A stretch of 64,000 bases of DNA from Tectiglobus sp965215755 (GCA_965215755.1 OZ244119.1:1860001-1924000); one strand, 5' to 3'. Numbered from the stretch's first letter, positions 46,793 through 56,259 are shown. The notes: generated by a model from the letters alone, not told the origin. Translations and numbers: made by a program.

Positions 46793-46948
46793 AATCGAGG
46801 TCCAAATTGATGGACGCCGCGCACGTGAGCGCGGCGACTCTCACTTTTTTTGTATTGGACGCTCGCCGCTGGGCAAGGGTTCATGTGCGGCGTGGATTGA
46901 GAAGAACGCTTCGCATGAAACTTCAACCCAAACCATGCGGAGGATGCC

Positions 46949-47457
46949 ATGACCCTATTTTTATATGCCCAGCCCTACAATATCGATGCGGAGGGCTTTT
47001 ATTTTCGAAGCGCCGAGGAATACGCCAAGCTCGCTCCAGACATCAAAGATAGCTATGGCAATATCGTCGAAGAATTTGAAATCCAGTTCATTGATGGCGA
47101 TGACATGGATTGCGAACTTGCCAAGGCATGGCGCTTGAGCCAGTGCAATTTCACCGCTTACTTTGAAGCCGTTGAGAAATGGGATGAAAGCCAAAAGCTC
47201 GCCATTATCATCGCCGTAGGCGAATGCGGATACGAGCTCGATGCCAAAATGCTAATCCCGACGATTTCGATGTGCAAATTTTTGAAATGCACTCCATGCG
47301 CGATCTTGCCATCGAATTTGTTGAAGATGGTGTGCTCGGCGATATCCCCAAGGCGCTCCAATATTACATCGACTATGACGCCTTCGCCCGTGACCTCGGC
47401 GTTGATTACAGTGAGACCATCATCGCAGGAAAACGTCTGATCTATCGGTGCGGCTGA
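46949..47457 (+). pseudogene. ardA: Antirestriction protein ArdA, broken by a one-base frameshift
   Basis: ArdA mimics DNA and blocks type I restriction enzymes during conjugative entry. The N-terminal part (AQPYNIDAEGFYFRSAEEYA; FEIQFIDGDDMDCELAKAW; IIIAVGECGYEL) is in one frame. The C-terminal part (NPDDFDVQIFEMHSMRDLA; LQYYIDYDAFARDLGVDYSE) is in the -1 frame. The frames change at the A-run 47246-47249: one extra A there would restore a continuous ArdA of about 169 residues ending YRCG. Ribosome site GGAGG precedes ATG 46949. Either a real inactivating deletion or a homopolymer sequencing error. Confidence 0.85.
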
Positions 47458-47529
47458 TTATCCACGAACCCCAGGTAGAACGGCGTATTACTGACATTTT
47501 TTGATCATTCAAACGAAAAGGAAGCAACC

Positions 47530-49278
47530 ATGACACTCCAACATATCAACCTCGAAAATCTCCATCCCTCCAAAACCAATGTTCGCAAAGTCGGAAGCAA
47601 AGACATCGTCGACCTTGTGCCGAGCATTGAGTGGCTGGGCTTACTTCAGCCGCTACTCGTGCGCCCCAACTGCGATGGATTTGAAATTATTGCAGGACAG
47701 CGCCGCTATCACGCGCTGTCGAAAATCGCCGAAACCACGGACATTGATCCTGTGCCTTGTTTGGTGATGGAAGAGGGCGATGATGCCAGAGCTATCGAGG
47801 CCTCCCTTACCGAAAACATCGCCCGACTGCCAATGGACGAGGTCGACCAATATAAAGCCTTTGCCGCGCTGATTAAACAAGGTCTCGACGTGGAAGAAGT
47901 GGCAAGCCGCTTTGGCGTCACGACACGACTTGTCAGACAACGCTTGGCGATTGCCAAGCTCTACACTCCGATTTTGACCGCCTACCGCAAACAACGCATT
48001 GATGCGAGCACAGTCCGAACTTTGACAATGGCAAGCACAACCAAACAAAAGGAGTGGTGGGCACTCTTCAAAAGCGAAGACGAATACGCGCCGACAGGCA
48101 GAGAGCTGAAAGCATGGCTCTTGGGTGGCAAAGATATTCCTGTCCAGAACGCGCTATTCGATCTGGATAGCTATGGTGGCGCGATCATCACCGACCTGTT
48201 CGGCGATAAGCAATATTTTGATGATGCTGATGCGTACTGGGAATTACAAAACGCCGCTATTGCACAAGCCAAATCCACCTACATCGAACGCGGTTGGCAG
48301 GAAGTGATCGTTCTAGATGTTGGCGCATGGTGGTCGTCATGGGAGCATGTCAAAGCCCCCAAAACCAAAGGCGGCAAAATCTTTGTCGAAATCAGCCGTG
48401 ACGGTGAGGTCACTTTCCACGAAGGCTACATCACGCAGGATGAAGCCAAGCGGCGAGAGAAAGCATTAGCTGATGACGCCGAGACAAAACCTGAAAAGCC
48501 CGAACTCACCAAAGCGATGCAAAACTACCTAGCACTTCATCGCCATGCGGCAGTTAGAACCAAACTATTATCTTGCCAAGGCTTGGCCTTGCGCGTTGCG
48601 ACTGCGCAAATCATTGCAGGGTCGGATTTATGGACAGTTCATGCCGACCGCCAAAAGGCAAAAAGCGATGCGATTGCCGACAGCCTTGCTACCAACAAGG
48701 CACAGGAACAATTCAGCAATGAGCGCGATGAGATCTTACAGCTTCTTGGACTGGAGCATGACGAAGAAAATGGTTCGCTTGTGCCAACCAAAGACGATTG
48801 GGGCAGAAGTTACAATTTAGCCTTCATCTTTGCCAAGTTGATCAAGCTCGAAGATGAGGTGGTTACACGCATCTTTACATTTGTGGTTGCTGAAACGCTT
48901 CCTTCGGCGAGTGAGATAGTTGAGATTCTTGGCGCTGAAATGAATGTCGATCTCGACGAGTTCCATTCGCCTGACGACACGTTCTTTGACTTGCTCAAAG
49001 ACAAGCATGCGATCAATGGGATGATTGCCGAGATCATTGATCCCGCCGCCGCCGCGCGTCAAATCAGCGATACCGCTAAAGCACAAAAAGCCACCATCCG
49101 CAGTGCCATGACATTGACCAATCCTGATTGGTGGCCACGGTATTTCAGCTTCCCGATGAGCGCTTACACAGACCGTGGCGGCATCGTTGCCATCGAGCAG
49201 TGGGAAGCCTTCATCGCATCTGCGGATGATGAACTGAATGTCGATACTGCCGCTGAATACAAGCGAGAAGCCGCGTAA
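47530..49278 (+). CDS. ParB-like nuclease/partition-domain protein, 582 aa
   Basis: The N-terminal ParB/Spo0J domain shows NVRKVGSKDIVDLVPSIEWL, LLQPLLVRP and FEIIAGQRRYHAL, with the GxRR-type box. LTENIARLPMDEVDQYKAF and the helix-turn-helix EVASRFGVTTRLVRQRLAIA follow (to about residue 140). The long C-terminal region is not like chromosomal ParB and contains PEKPELTKAMQNYLALHRHA. Such large ParB-like proteins are common beside ardA on alphaproteobacterial plasmids and integrative elements; no parA is adjacent, so a partition role is doubtful. AAGGAAG precedes the ATG. Confidence 0.87.
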   Translation: MTLQHINLENLHPSKTNVRKVGSKDIVDLVPSIEWLGLLQPLLVRPNCDGFEIIAGQRRYHALSKIAETTDIDPVPCLVMEEGDDARAIEASLTENIARLPMDEVDQYKAFAALIKQGLDVEEVASRFGVTTRLVRQRLAIAKLYTPILTAYRKQRIDASTVRTLTMASTTKQKEWWALFKSEDEYAPTGRELKAWLLGGKDIPVQNALFDLDSYGGAIITDLFGDKQYFDDADAYWELQNAAIAQAKSTYIERGWQEVIVLDVGAWWSSWEHVKAPKTKGGKIFVEISRDGEVTFHEGYITQDEAKRREKALADDAETKPEKPELTKAMQNYLALHRHAAVRTKLLSCQGLALRVATAQIIAGSDLWTVHADRQKAKSDAIADSLATNKAQEQFSNERDEILQLLGLEHDEENGSLVPTKDDWGRSYNLAFIFAKLIKLEDEVVTRIFTFVVAETLPSASEIVEILGAEMNVDLDEFHSPDDTFFDLLKDKHAINGMIAEIIDPAAAARQISDTAKAQKATIRSAMTLTNPDWWPRYFSFPMSAYTDRGGIVAIEQWEAFIASADDELNVDTAAEYKREAA

Positions 49279-49381
49279 GCGGTTGCGCCATCAAGACGAA
49301 ATTCCGGCGGCGGCTCAGCCGCCGGATGAGTGTTGGGGCGCGACCTCTTAATACAGATTCAATCCACCTTTTCTGTAATCG

Positions 49382-49951
49382 CTACGTTCGACTGACAAGC
49401 GCGTAGAATAGAGCGTGGATTCTCTTTAAAACCATTAGTAGTGTTAGAAGAAAATGCAATATTAAGAAAAACTGAACTGCCCTGAATACGAGGACCTCCC
49501 CCGAGAAAAAGAACAGCGACAACATTGTGATACTTATGATGAGAATTGCCGTAAGTATAGCATACGATAAATTGGCAAAGAGTTCTTCGAAAAAGAGGGC
49601 ATGCTTTCCCTGTTGCGTGGCAGCCAACGCTTTGTCTTCCGGCGCCAGATCTGTCACGGCCCTGTCGGCATCGCTGCCATCTTTCTCTGTCACACGGTAT
49701 CCCAGAATGAACACCTGGATGTTGAGCAGCAGTCCGGCAAATATTGAGAAAGCAGACAATAGCACTTCGTCGATCTTGGTTGTGGTATCCGGAGAGGGAG
49801 AAGGGGAGAACCAGAGAAACAATCCTGCGGCCACGGCCGGAAAGACGTAAAAGACAGCAATGTCGTCCCAACGCAAGCCTTCAGAATTTACGGAGCGCAG
49901 AGTTCTAACATGAGAAAAGAATATCTCTCGCACATCGATCTTACGCGTCAT
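49382..49951 (-). CDS. Four-helix membrane protein, RexB-like position and topology
   Basis: A 189-residue protein with four predicted transmembrane helices: IAVFYVFPAVAAGLFLWF, VLLSAFSIFAGLLLNIQVFI, YAILTAILIISITMLSLFFF and VFRAVQFFLILHFLLTLLMV. A charged cytosolic loop with many Asp/Glu/Lys separates helices 2 and 3. Its ATG overlaps the stop of the upstream gene (ATGA), so the two are translationally coupled. Topology and order match the RexB ion-channel half of the lambda RexAB exclusion system, but sequence similarity is not shown. An alternative comparison is KwaA of the Kiwa system. Confidence 0.75.
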   Translation of the reverse strand: MTRKIDVREIFFSHVRTLRSVNSEGLRWDDIAVFYVFPAVAAGLFLWFSPSPSPDTTTKIDEVLLSAFSIFAGLLLNIQVFILGYRVTEKDGSDADRAVTDLAPEDKALAATQQGKHALFFEELFANLSYAILTAILIISITMLSLFFFSGEVLVFRAVQFFLILHFLLTLLMVLKRIHALFYALVSRT

Positions 49952-50886
49952 GGCTTGACACCGAGGTCATCGCTGGTGATTTGACTGAGCAACGCGGCTG
50001 CAGCATCAGAAATAGTCTTGCGGGTCGGGTGCCCATCGGCTCCGTATTCGACCAAATCCGAAACATCTATCCGCGAATTCAATTGTAACAGCTCACCGAC
50101 TTTGAGCGTCTTTTCTTTGCCGTTGTAATTAATCCGCATTTGAAATCTATCCGACTTGAAAGAGTCAATTTCAAGTGCGCCTTTGATGCGGCTGCCTTTT
50201 CCATCAATTGCCTTCATCATCCACTCGGTCCAAGCGAGATGGTTTTCACGCTTGGCTACTACCCGCAGTTCCACGTTTGCAGCATCGGGTGGCAGCGACG
50301 CTCCACCATACAGGTCCGCGATATCGGATTGAACTCCGAACTGAGTAAAACGAAGTTCTTTGATTCCACCATTCTCGATCACCTCGCGGGCATGGGCCTT
50401 GGGAACTACTTGTCGGATCTTAAGCGTGTGGTCGGGGTGTTTCTCGTTGAAGCTGTCTGTTAAGATGTCAGAAATTGCGGTCTTGCAGCCCGAATCGCCG
50501 TAATGTTGCAGGGCGGTGAGACCAAACGGTTGGCCTTTCGGTACCCAGAACCGAAAATGCAATGGTATCATTGCGGCGTCAGTAGTCTTTTGACGATAGT
50601 TCTCGCGCCCCGTACTAACATCTTTAATCGAGGCGGTGAACCCGGAGTTCCCGACTTCGACATGCCCATCAATCACCCTCCCATTCTTGTTGAGATCATT
50701 AGTAATATAGACGCTGCGGGTTCCCCCTTTTATTCCCATTGAATTGCCTTGAAACTCCAGCAGCGAATCGTAAATAAAGCCAAGTAAATCAGTGCTTCCG
50801 TCGAATGCATCGACAGACAGATGCTCATTCTTGCGTCGTTCTGTGACGCGCAAAGCATATAGTGACAAACTGACGGATTGAGACAT
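49948..50886 (-). CDS. Soluble partner of the membrane protein, possibly RexA-like, 312 aa
   Basis: ATG 50886 is preceded by GGAGGG. The protein is soluble and mixed alpha/beta. It begins with a strand-rich region (SVSLSLYALRVTERRK; LLGFIYDSLLEFQ; TRSVYITNDLNKNG). Around residue 165-225 it has LKIRQVVPKAHAREVI, then IKELRFTQFG, then VELRVVAKRENH. This order of elements is reminiscent of lambda RexA. It is encoded directly upstream of a four-helix membrane protein with a 4-bp overlap, as rexA is upstream of rexB. I offer this as a structural and contextual likeness, not as established homology. Confidence 0.65.
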   Translation of the reverse strand: MSQSVSLSLYALRVTERRKNEHLSVDAFDGSTDLLGFIYDSLLEFQGNSMGIKGGTRSVYITNDLNKNGRVIDGHVEVGNSGFTASIKDVSTGRENYRQKTTDAAMIPLHFRFWVPKGQPFGLTALQHYGDSGCKTAISDILTDSFNEKHPDHTLKIRQVVPKAHAREVIENGGIKELRFTQFGVQSDIADLYGGASLPPDAANVELRVVAKRENHLAWTEWMMKAIDGKGSRIKGALEIDSFKSDRFQMRINYNGKEKTLKVGELLQLNSRIDVSDLVEYGADGHPTRKTISDAAAALLSQITSDDLGVKP

Positions 50887-51069
50887 CCGTATTGCCCTCC
50901 CAAATATCGCGCGGTTGCTGTTTTCGTAGCCTGATTCGCAACGTTAGCCGGCGAGAATCTGCGTTTGAGGACAGCGCCCCCGGGACATAACGATGGGCTG
51001 CCCATTTTTCTTCAATCTCAGATCAATAAATTTCTTATCAAAATCAGCAGCTTCTGGTATTGTTGAGGA

Positions 51070-51345
51070 ATGAATGATCACACTAAATCGTTGCCGCTGG
51101 ACGCTGAATTGCAGGCGCGTTTGTCTGCCCTTGCTGCCAAACTTGGACGCAGTGTTGAAGGCCTGGCGCAAGACATCCTGCAATCTCATCTCGATGAGCA
51201 AGAGCGTCTGACGCAAGAACAACAAGAAGATGAAGAGCGTTGGCAGCGCTATCTGGCAACCGGCCAGTCCGTGCCCTACCAAACCGTGCGCGCCAAGCTT
51301 CATCGCCTTGCGAGTGAAGCCGCACAAAAGGCTGACCCGCAGTGA
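51070..51345 (+). CDS. Antitoxin, ribbon-helix-helix type (ParD-like)
   Basis: A 91-residue protein with the N-terminal pattern LPLDAELQARLSALAAKLGR followed by SVEGLAQDILQSHLDEQE, as in CopG/ParD-type antitoxins. The charged C-terminal tail would wrap the toxin. Its stop codon overlaps the start of the toxin gene by 4 bp. Such antitoxins bind their own promoter and neutralise the toxin. Confidence 0.85.
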   Translation: MNDHTKSLPLDAELQARLSALAAKLGRSVEGLAQDILQSHLDEQERLTQEQQEDEERWQRYLATGQSVPYQTVRAKLHRLASEAAQKADPQ

Positions 51346-51635
51346 ACTTGGTCTTCCTGCCTGAGGCGGAAGCCGATATTGATCGTCTCTACAGCTTCCT
51401 TGTCCCTGCCGATCCAATTGCGGCGCAAAAGGCGATGCTTGCCATTGATGAAGGTATCGACCTGCTCTTACAGTCGCCCTACATCGGACTGGAAATGCCA
51501 GACAGGCCAGGCACACGCGAGCTTTTCATTCCATTCGGCAAAAGCGCCTATGTCCTGCGCTATCACATTGATGCTGACAATGATGTGGTTGTCGTCGTTC
51601 GCGTCTGGCATGGCCGCGAGAGTCGTCAGGCCTAA
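51342..51635 (+). CDS. RelE/ParE-family toxin
   Basis: A 97-residue protein starting at GTG inside the antitoxin stop region. Features of the fold are LPEAEADIDRLYSFLV, the helix ALQKAMLAIDEGIDLLL-like segment, then GLEMPDRPGTRELFIPFGKS, YVLRYHID and the final strand VVVVRVWHGRESR. ParE members inhibit gyrase, RelE members cleave mRNA; the RHH antitoxin and the sequence R-E-L-x-I favour ParE-like. It converges with the resolvase gene, overlapping it by 4 bp. Confidence 0.88.
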   Translation: MNLVFLPEAEADIDRLYSFLVPADPIAAQKAMLAIDEGIDLLLQSPYIGLEMPDRPGTRELFIPFGKSAYVLRYHIDADNDVVVVVRVWHGRESRQA

Positions 51636-52204
51636 ATCTCCTCGCTCAGTTGTTTGACACGTCGCGTGACCGTCCACGGGGCAACCCCGTAGAGCGCCGC
51701 CACTTCGCTTGTTGTGCAATCGCCGGCATCGATTTTTTGTTTGGCGATCCTAACCTGCGCATCAGAAATCTTCGGCTTGCGACCGAGCCGTTTGCCCTTT
51801 CGCCGTGCCGCCGCCAGGCCTTCTTTGGTTCGTCTCGATAGCCGACTGCGCTCATGCTCTGCAAAAGCGGCAACGATAGTGAAGAACAGCTTCCCATCTT
51901 CGGTGCTGGTATCAAAGCCCAGATTGACGACGTGGAAATTGACTCCTCGATCCTGAAGCTTTTGCGCTTCCGTCAAAGCAGAGATTGTTGAACGGAAAGC
52001 GCGGTCAAGATCCCAGACAACGAGCGTGTCGCCTGCCCGTAGTCGCTCCAAAACCATATCGAAAACAGGACGCCGCTCTGCCACGGCGGAATACGTTTCA
52101 ACGTATATCTTGTCGCAAATCGGTGTCAGTGCATCGATCTGGCGATCGGGCCTTTGATCTGGCGTGCTGACACGTACATATCCAAGTTTGTTGCCTGTTT
52201 TCAA
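51632..52204 (-). CDS. Resolvase/invertase-family serine recombinase, 190 aa
   Basis: The full catalytic domain is present: GYVRVSTPDQ with serine at about 13, DTLVVWDLDRAFRSTISAL, and the E-helix IVAAFAEHERSRLSRRTKEG. A C-terminal helix-turn-helix of resolvase type follows (TTSEVAALYGVAPWTVTRRV). The length is standard for Tn3 resolvases or DNA invertases. It starts at TTG 52204. It may resolve multimers of the element; no res site was identified. Confidence 0.92.
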   Translation of the reverse strand: MKTGNKLGYVRVSTPDQRPDRQIDALTPICDKIYVETYSAVAERRPVFDMVLERLRAGDTLVVWDLDRAFRSTISALTEAQKLQDRGVNFHVVNLGFDTSTEDGKLFFTIVAAFAEHERSRLSRRTKEGLAAARRKGKRLGRKPKISDAQVRIAKQKIDAGDCTTSEVAALYGVAPWTVTRRVKQLSEEI

Positions 52205-52384
52205 TACTTTACAACCTATCCTTTCAGTGGTCTTCCTGCCACAAATACAAACCTTTCATGTTCTCGTTTAAATGACGTCGATCGCAATATTGGACATTTT
52301 GCAACCGACTGATTTCTCTACGTTATTATGTAATTTTACCAAGTTTGAGGGTTGCTTTGCAAATAACCGCAAAAACGTTCGATT

Positions 52385-52744
52385 GTGTGGGTTCAGCTTC
52401 GACAGTCATCTGGAAAGCAAAAGTCTCTTGCCGCCATAGTCATGGTCATCGGCGCCACCGTATGTCTGGCTGCGCCGGCCAATGCGCTGACCGCTGCAGA
52501 GGTTCGCAAAAACATGAGCGACAAAGAGCGCGGCGCTTATGTTGCAGGGCTGGTGGAAGGTCTCGCCCAAGCACGATGGATCAAGGACAAGCCCGACAAA
52601 ACCGGCATGAAGTGCATCTACGATTGGCACTTCCAGCCAACAACGCGGAAGGTAAATCGACTGGAAACGCTCATGGACAAATACCCGAATACGCAGATGA
52701 GCGGAATCATCTTCGTGCTCGCAAAGAAAGCGTGTGGTTGGTGA
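52385..52744 (+). CDS. Small exported protein, 119 aa
   Basis: GTG 52385 is the first available start. The N-terminus has a signal sequence, LAAIVMVIGATVCLAAPANA. The mature part is about 84 residues with DKERGAYVAGLVEGLAQARW and two cysteines (MKCIYDWHF and KKACGW), so one disulfide is possible. The family is not identified. The next gene starts directly after its stop codon. Confidence 0.68.
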   Translation: MWVQLRQSSGKQKSLAAIVMVIGATVCLAAPANALTAAEVRKNMSDKERGAYVAGLVEGLAQARWIKDKPDKTGMKCIYDWHFQPTTRKVNRLETLMDKYPNTQMSGIIFVLAKKACGW

Positions 52745-52745
52745 G

Positions 52746-53480
52746 ATGTTGAGGGTGTTGGATCATTTCCGGGAGCGGCAGGTCACGCGGGAGGCGAAGG
52801 AAGAACAGCGCCGGAAATGGTACATTGCTGCCCGTGAACGGTCTCGCATCAAGAAAGAACGGCTCGAAGAAGCCTATGACGAGTTTCTTGATCTCGCTGT
52901 TGGACTGTTGGCCGACCCGATCGAAGTCAAAGCCTTTCAGGAAAAGCTAGATACGTACGACGAGGCGACAGTCAAAGCTCTGATGGAAAATCAGAAGCAG
53001 CTTGATGCGATCAACGAAAAGATCGAAGAAATGCTAGAGCGGGCGCACAAACTTGAAGACGGCCGGCGCGTATTCAAAACTAAAGATGGCAAGCGCGTCT
53101 TCGATGAACACGGCACAGCTGTTTCAGCTGAAGTTATTCACCCGGACCAGATTCCGAACGATGCTCCATACTGGGAAGTTTTCAAGAGTGCAACTGATGA
53201 GCGAACCAGGCTTCGCATAGAGCGTCGCAAGATCCATGAGTTCCAGGAGAAGCTGGATCATGCACGAGACCGCTCGAGCGCGGACGACTTCACCAAAGAC
53301 GAGCTGGACGAGCTTGAGAAAGATCTGGCAGCAAGCTTGCCACCGAGCGTAGCGGAGCACCTGCCGACAGGCATGCGGCCATCGGCCGAGCCAGATCTGT
53401 CCAGAGCTTTCAAATCACCGGCAGCGCCGATTCAAATATCAACAGCAACAGTCGGCCCAAGCATTCCCGAGCTCAGATAG
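52746..53480 (+). CDS. Coiled-coil hypothetical protein, 244 aa
   Basis: ATG 52746 follows the upstream stop by one base. The protein is strongly charged and helical (REAKEEQRRKWYIAARERSR; LDAINEKIEEMLERAHKLED) with a Pro-rich C-terminus. It contains RRVFKTKDGKRVFDEHGTAV, a short beta hairpin seen in several plasmid-borne proteins of unknown function. No membrane segment. Its link to the exported protein upstream is by position only. Confidence 0.7.
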   Translation: MLRVLDHFRERQVTREAKEEQRRKWYIAARERSRIKKERLEEAYDEFLDLAVGLLADPIEVKAFQEKLDTYDEATVKALMENQKQLDAINEKIEEMLERAHKLEDGRRVFKTKDGKRVFDEHGTAVSAEVIHPDQIPNDAPYWEVFKSATDERTRLRIERRKIHEFQEKLDHARDRSSADDFTKDELDELEKDLAASLPPSVAEHLPTGMRPSAEPDLSRAFKSPAAPIQISTATVGPSIPELR

Positions 53481-53709
53481 CGATCCGAAGCTTAGGTTGT
53501 CAAACTCAGTCGCACGACTGAACCATGATCCGCAAACGTTGGTTCAAGCTATCACTGATATAGCTGCTTGAGCATCACGAACCGGTTCATTGAACCGCCG
53601 TTCTACGCCAAAGCTTGTATTACAGATCGTTAGCGCCGCTGCGCGCAAGATGTGTGATGTATTACATGCACTCACTTGGCAAGGGGGCGATGGCCCCCAT
53701 TGCATCCCC

Positions 53710-56169
53710 CTAAATTCTGCAGACATCTTTCTCATTCAAACCACTACTAGAATTCCCCGCGGCTATTCGGCGAAGCTTATGCGCAGTATGAATATTCAGG
53801 CATATCGTTATCAATGATTTTTCATCTAGACTAGGATTAGCTTTCGACAGTTCCTCTAAGCTCATTGGGGCACCGCCACCCGATCGTTGTTCTATTTTTC
53901 GTAATGTCGTCTCAGACAGAAACAATCCTAATGGTGGACTGAAGCTCCCATCACCAAGGAACACATTGGAAAACACTACGCCTCTCCATCGCTTCAGGAA
54001 ATATTCCGCTTCAAACCCTCTATGTATCCTAGCGTTGTCAAGCGTCCGTAGAGGATCTGCAAACTCGCCAAATTCGCTACCTGAATTAAACGCTGAGAAT
54101 TCTCCGTATCGGTGTGTAAAATTCACAATATGAAATCGAACTTTTATGCAAACCTCTCCGGAAGAATATGAGATCGGCACTGAGACAAATGACCGAAGTC
54201 CATAATTTTCGCCTGAATTCCCTCTATCAACTTCGTTGAGGGGGGGAGGCTTTTTGTTACATTGGCTGTCTAGAAATGCCTTCCGCAGACCAGCCAGTAT
54301 ATGCGAAATAGTTGAGAGACCAGAATTTTCATTATATCCACCATCGACAATCCTTGCTGCCATGGGAATTTCAAACTTCTTTCGATCAAAACAACCTGAG
54401 TAAGAAGTTTCGATCAATGCAGGTGGAAAAATGTATGGAAATCCGGAGCTTAATCTAGTCGCACGCGCCACTGACAGTGACTTGATGCGCGAAACGCATG
54501 AAAAATAACGCAAGTCCGCTACGGCCGGTGAGCTCAAGGAGCTCGGCAACCTCATCCATGGTGCTGCAAATATCAAGCGCGATCCGTCCTCGACCACAGA
54601 CGTGTTCAGTACTAAGCTGGGCCAGGGCTGTTCATTAATTGCACCATCTTTGCGAGATATGTTGCTGAGAGTGCCCTCAAAAACATTGGAGTCTTTCAGA
54701 CCATAACTATCCAAAACCTGCTGCCATCCCCGCTGAAGTGTGTGTTCGAAAAACACACCACGGTCCGCCACATGGTATGGCCATATAAATCTGGGCACAA
54801 AAGATATTGGAATGTCGCGAAAGAGACCTCTCTGGAATACCGGCGCTAATAAGTCCCTGCGAAAAAAGCAACGCACTAACAATTCTGTAGTCAATTTTTT
54901 CTTACTAGGCTTGTAAGAATTAAAGTTAGAAGTTTTGCGTCCAACACTGCACTCGCTCAAGCTTGCGTCTCTGTGTCTTTTAAGCGCACGAGCTGCCGCG
55001 AGAAAAACCGCAGACCCTATGCCGCCGCCGGACACTCCGCTAATAGTTAGAAGCCTGTTTAAGAACGGCGAGTTTCCGCTATCTAATTCATCATGCAAAC
55101 GGGCCAGAAACATCGCCGTGTGATAACCTGCATAAAGTCCTCCTCCTTGTGCGGCCACTAAGAATACTTCGTACGGTTCGTTGCGGTTATTATCCGGCGT
55201 TGATTCACGCCAGTCTTTTTGGGCAGACAACCACTGTTGAAAGTGAGTTGCAGCGTTAGGCTGAGTTCCCCTCGCGGCGAACTGAGCTGCACTCTTATGT
55301 GAAGCAGTATCTGACGCGTAGTCGTCTAGCTCATATCTATTGTTTAGATTAGCCCAACTAATCCCTACAATGTAGATTGTGATCGCTAATGCCGCGGCCC
55401 CTGTAGGCCAGTTTCGGCGTGTCAAGACTATAGACGAGCTCCCTACACATACCACAATCACGCAAGCTAGAAATGTCGTGAGGCTGAAAGCATCGTACTG
55501 CTGTTGAGCAATATTTGCATGGATGGAACGAGTCGATCCTAGGTGTAAAAACGTGAGACCAAACCAAAAACCAGGAACTACAATGATCAGGAAGTATCTG
55601 TGTAAAAGATCAATGGTTAGAAAGTGGGTGCGCATTCGCATAATAAGTTCGAGCCACCACATGAGCAGTAACGAGGCAAACAGTGTGATGAACCAGAGCA
55701 GAATCATCTCGTTTGCAAGCTGTGCATCAATCGTCAGTTCGGACCAAACAGATGCGTGATCGCCAAAGTTTAGTCGCCATGCCAAAATGAATGTGAGAAG
55801 CAATATAGGTGTGACAACCAATGTAACGCGAGAATACTTGTGGAGTGAGACATCATCGTAAGGTGACGATCTGGTGGAAATGCGCCGCTGATACCAGTTT
55901 TCGTAGAAATATATAATGCAAAGAAAGTTTAGACATGAAACACTAAAAATTGCTTTATAAAGTATGTTTCTAGACTGCTCCGTTCCTTCGAAGTAGGCGA
56001 AGAATAACTCCAAGGTTTGTTCCGGTACGGACAGAAAGAATGCATAACAACATACTACAGCCGAGAGAATGGGAAAGCGGAGTGGAAACAGGATTGTTTC
56101 GACCACTTGCTCCGTAGTCACGTGAATTGATTTGTCATTTTTTTCAAAGTTTCTGTGATTTGTCGCCAA
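53710..56169 (-). CDS. Membrane-anchored patatin-like phospholipase, about 819 aa
   Basis: The start TTG 56169 is chosen for the SD-like AGAGGGGG upstream; TTG 56205 is an alternative. The N-terminal 300 residues hold seven or eight hydrophobic helices (e.g. FPILSAVVCCYAFFLSV; LIVVPGFWFGLTFLHLG-like; AAALAITIYIVGISW). The patatin domain follows: the oxyanion region VAAQGGGLYAGYH, nucleophile box ISGVSGGGIGSA (about 376) and the catalytic Asp in RIVDGGYNENSG (about 608). Catalytic residues are therefore complete. Patatins cut acyl chains from membrane lipids; some serve as anti-phage effectors. No cyclase-like partner is adjacent. Confidence 0.85.
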   Translation of the reverse strand: MATNHRNFEKNDKSIHVTTEQVVETILFPLRFPILSAVVCCYAFFLSVPEQTLELFFAYFEGTEQSRNILYKAIFSVSCLNFLCIIYFYENWYQRRISTRSSPYDDVSLHKYSRVTLVVTPILLLTFILAWRLNFGDHASVWSELTIDAQLANEMILLWFITLFASLLLMWWLELIMRMRTHFLTIDLLHRYFLIIVVPGFWFGLTFLHLGSTRSIHANIAQQQYDAFSLTTFLACVIVVCVGSSSIVLTRRNWPTGAAALAITIYIVGISWANLNNRYELDDYASDTASHKSAAQFAARGTQPNAATHFQQWLSAQKDWRESTPDNNRNEPYEVFLVAAQGGGLYAGYHTAMFLARLHDELDSGNSPFLNRLLTISGVSGGGIGSAVFLAAARALKRHRDASLSECSVGRKTSNFNSYKPSKKKLTTELLVRCFFRRDLLAPVFQRGLFRDIPISFVPRFIWPYHVADRGVFFEHTLQRGWQQVLDSYGLKDSNVFEGTLSNISRKDGAINEQPWPSLVLNTSVVEDGSRLIFAAPWMRLPSSLSSPAVADLRYFSCVSRIKSLSVARATRLSSGFPYIFPPALIETSYSGCFDRKKFEIPMAARIVDGGYNENSGLSTISHILAGLRKAFLDSQCNKKPPPLNEVDRGNSGENYGLRSFVSVPISYSSGEVCIKVRFHIVNFTHRYGEFSAFNSGSEFGEFADPLRTLDNARIHRGFEAEYFLKRWRGVVFSNVFLGDGSFSPPLGLFLSETTLRKIEQRSGGGAPMSLEELSKANPSLDEKSLITICLNIHTAHKLRRIAAGNSSSGLNEKDVCRI

Positions 56170-56259
56170 ATACTGCCCCCTCTTTCGGATATATTGGACT
56201 CCCAAGCGATTCAGATCCTATATGCCATTTCATGCATGAAAACTGAATTCGTTGTGGAA

